Source: Nocardia blacklockiae (GTDB lineage Bacteria > Actinomycetota > Actinomycetes > Mycobacteriales > Mycobacteriaceae). Taken from it: a stretch of 64,000 bases of DNA. The notes below the pieces were generated by a model. The model was given only the letters and a program-made list of their open reading frames with translations. It was not told the origin of the DNA and did not search any database. Location of the stretch: NCBI RefSeq assembly GCF_015477355.1, contig NZ_JADLRJ010000005.1:248001-312000 (forward strand). Reading direction: 5' to 3'. A program made the translations under genes and the position numbers. Shown one piece after another: positions 63,440 through 64,000 of this stretch. The stretch's first letter is position 1; every line of letters begins with the position of its first letter.

Positions 63440-63895
63440 ATGCGCACGAAGACCGACCACCGATTCGTCATCGACATCGATCCCGAACAAGTCATGGAAG
63501 CGCTGCTCGCGATCGATCGGATTCCGGAATGGTCACCGTCGCACAAGGATGTGCGCGTGGCGAGCTACGACGACTACGGACGTCCCAAGAAGGTATACGC
63601 CACGGTGACGCCGCTCGGCAATTCCGATCGGCAGGTTCTCGAATACGACTGCACCGATGACCGCGTCGCCTGGGAGGTCGTCGAGAGCGGGGCGGGCGGC
63701 GGCGGGCGCGGCTGGTTCGAACTCGACGTGACCGGGGAGGGCACCGAGGTCTGGTACCACTGTGAGCTGTCGCTGCCGATTCCCGTGCCGGGAATCCTGA
63801 TGAAGCGCAGCATCGCTCGCGTCAACGAGGAAGCGGTGCAGAACCTCATCGAGTTCATCGAGAAATTCCGCTTCGAGAACTACGACGTCGGCTGA
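63440..63895 (+). CDS. SRPBCC (polyketide-cyclase/START-like) protein
   Basis: An ATG at 63440 gives 151 residues: FVIDIDPEQVMEALLAIDRI, PEWSPSHKDVRVASYDDYGR, then ARVNEEAVQNLIEFIEKFRF at the C-terminal helix. This is the SRPBCC helix-grip fold that binds hydrophobic ligands; mycobacterial relatives are annotated as cyclase/dehydrase-like. An upstream extension is open but lacks an RBS. Confidence 0.87.
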   Translation: MRTKTDHRFVIDIDPEQVMEALLAIDRIPEWSPSHKDVRVASYDDYGRPKKVYATVTPLGNSDRQVLEYDCTDDRVAWEVVESGAGGGGRGWFELDVTGEGTEVWYHCELSLPIPVPGILMKRSIARVNEEAVQNLIEFIEKFRFENYDVG

Positions 63896-63936
63896 GCAGC
63901 ACGCCGGGTACACCCGCGGCCTGGCACGATGTCGGC

Positions 63937-64000
63937 ATGACCGGTGTGAAACGGCGGATTCAGGTCGTCTCCGAGAACGCCTCGGTGACGCAGCTGGAGC
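63937..64000 (+). CDS. Start of a gene cut by the window edge, possibly a TrmH/SpoU RNA methyltransferase
   Basis: An ATG at 63937 opens a frame of 21 codons to the window end (MTGVKRRIQVVSENASVTQL). The RIQVVSENAS opening is reminiscent of actinobacterial TrmH-family rRNA methyltransferases, but too little is visible to be sure. Confidence 0.35.
   Translation, partial: MTGVKRRIQVVSENASVTQLE

Overview
The window is high-GC actinobacterial DNA with GTG and TTG starts, many 4-bp start/stop overlaps, WhiB, Crp and F420-type proteins. Gene content and order point to Nocardia or a close relative in the Mycobacteriales. No phage or IS element was recognised.

Region 1 (1-23.3 kb) is a conserved core block. 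Its order closely follows the M. tuberculosis stretch Rv3665c-Rv3683: dppB/dppA, acs, a holin-family membrane protein, an EphE-type hydrolase, marP, a Nudix CoA pyrophosphatase, a TlpA-like thioredoxin, nth, a small membrane protein, crp, an MBL hydrolase, RidA plus a 54-aa DUF4177-like protein, two ArsA/Get3 ATPases, whiB4, ponA2 and a metallophosphoesterase. Local differences are an nhaA antiporter between acs and the holin gene, and a carboxymuconolactone decarboxylase-like gene behind a MerR-type 19-bp-spacer promoter. Two copies of a hairpin repeat family lie in the spacers at 14.3 and 17.7 kb. The metallophosphoesterase has an apparent +1 frameshift that joins its frame to the next gene. 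A tRNA-Pro(CGG) closes the block.

Region 2 (23.5-31.4 kb) holds two secreted or membrane proteins of unknown function, a large LuxR-type ATPase regulator, a TetR gene divergent from a secreted lipase, and a GabD2-like aldehyde dehydrogenase.

Region 3 (31.4-45.6 kb) is the accessory part. It has an enoyl-CoA hydratase, an SDR and an acetoacetate-decarboxylase-fold protein, then a CYP123-like P450 with its 3Fe-4S ferredoxin. Divergent from the P450 is a seven-ORF operon: a 27-aa peptide, a CMD-fold protein, an FAD (ketosteroid-dehydrogenase-like) oxidoreductase, an LLM/F420 enzyme, a GT4 glycosyltransferase, a SAM methyltransferase and an alpha/alpha-toroid protein. A second methyltransferase and a TetR regulator follow, then a peroxidase and a GMC oxidoreductase. 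Two operator families link these genes: KstR-like TnnAACnnGTTnnA boxes, and an ACAC(G/A)TGT palindrome in the TetR gene's own promoter and at the divergent P450/peptide promoters. This is the best candidate for an undescribed system.

Region 4 (45.7-64 kb) is a mixed set: a TDT/SLAC1 transporter, a compact second Rho factor, an orphan LutC, and several regulator/target pairs with visible inverted-repeat operators (MFS-TetR, SDR-TetR, SnoaL-MarR, DHFR-like-TetR). It also holds the catalase-Fur pair, a serine hydrolase, a SUKH protein, the lysC-asd operon, a YjbQ protein, DUF1918 and SRPBCC proteins, and the start of one more gene cut by the window edge.
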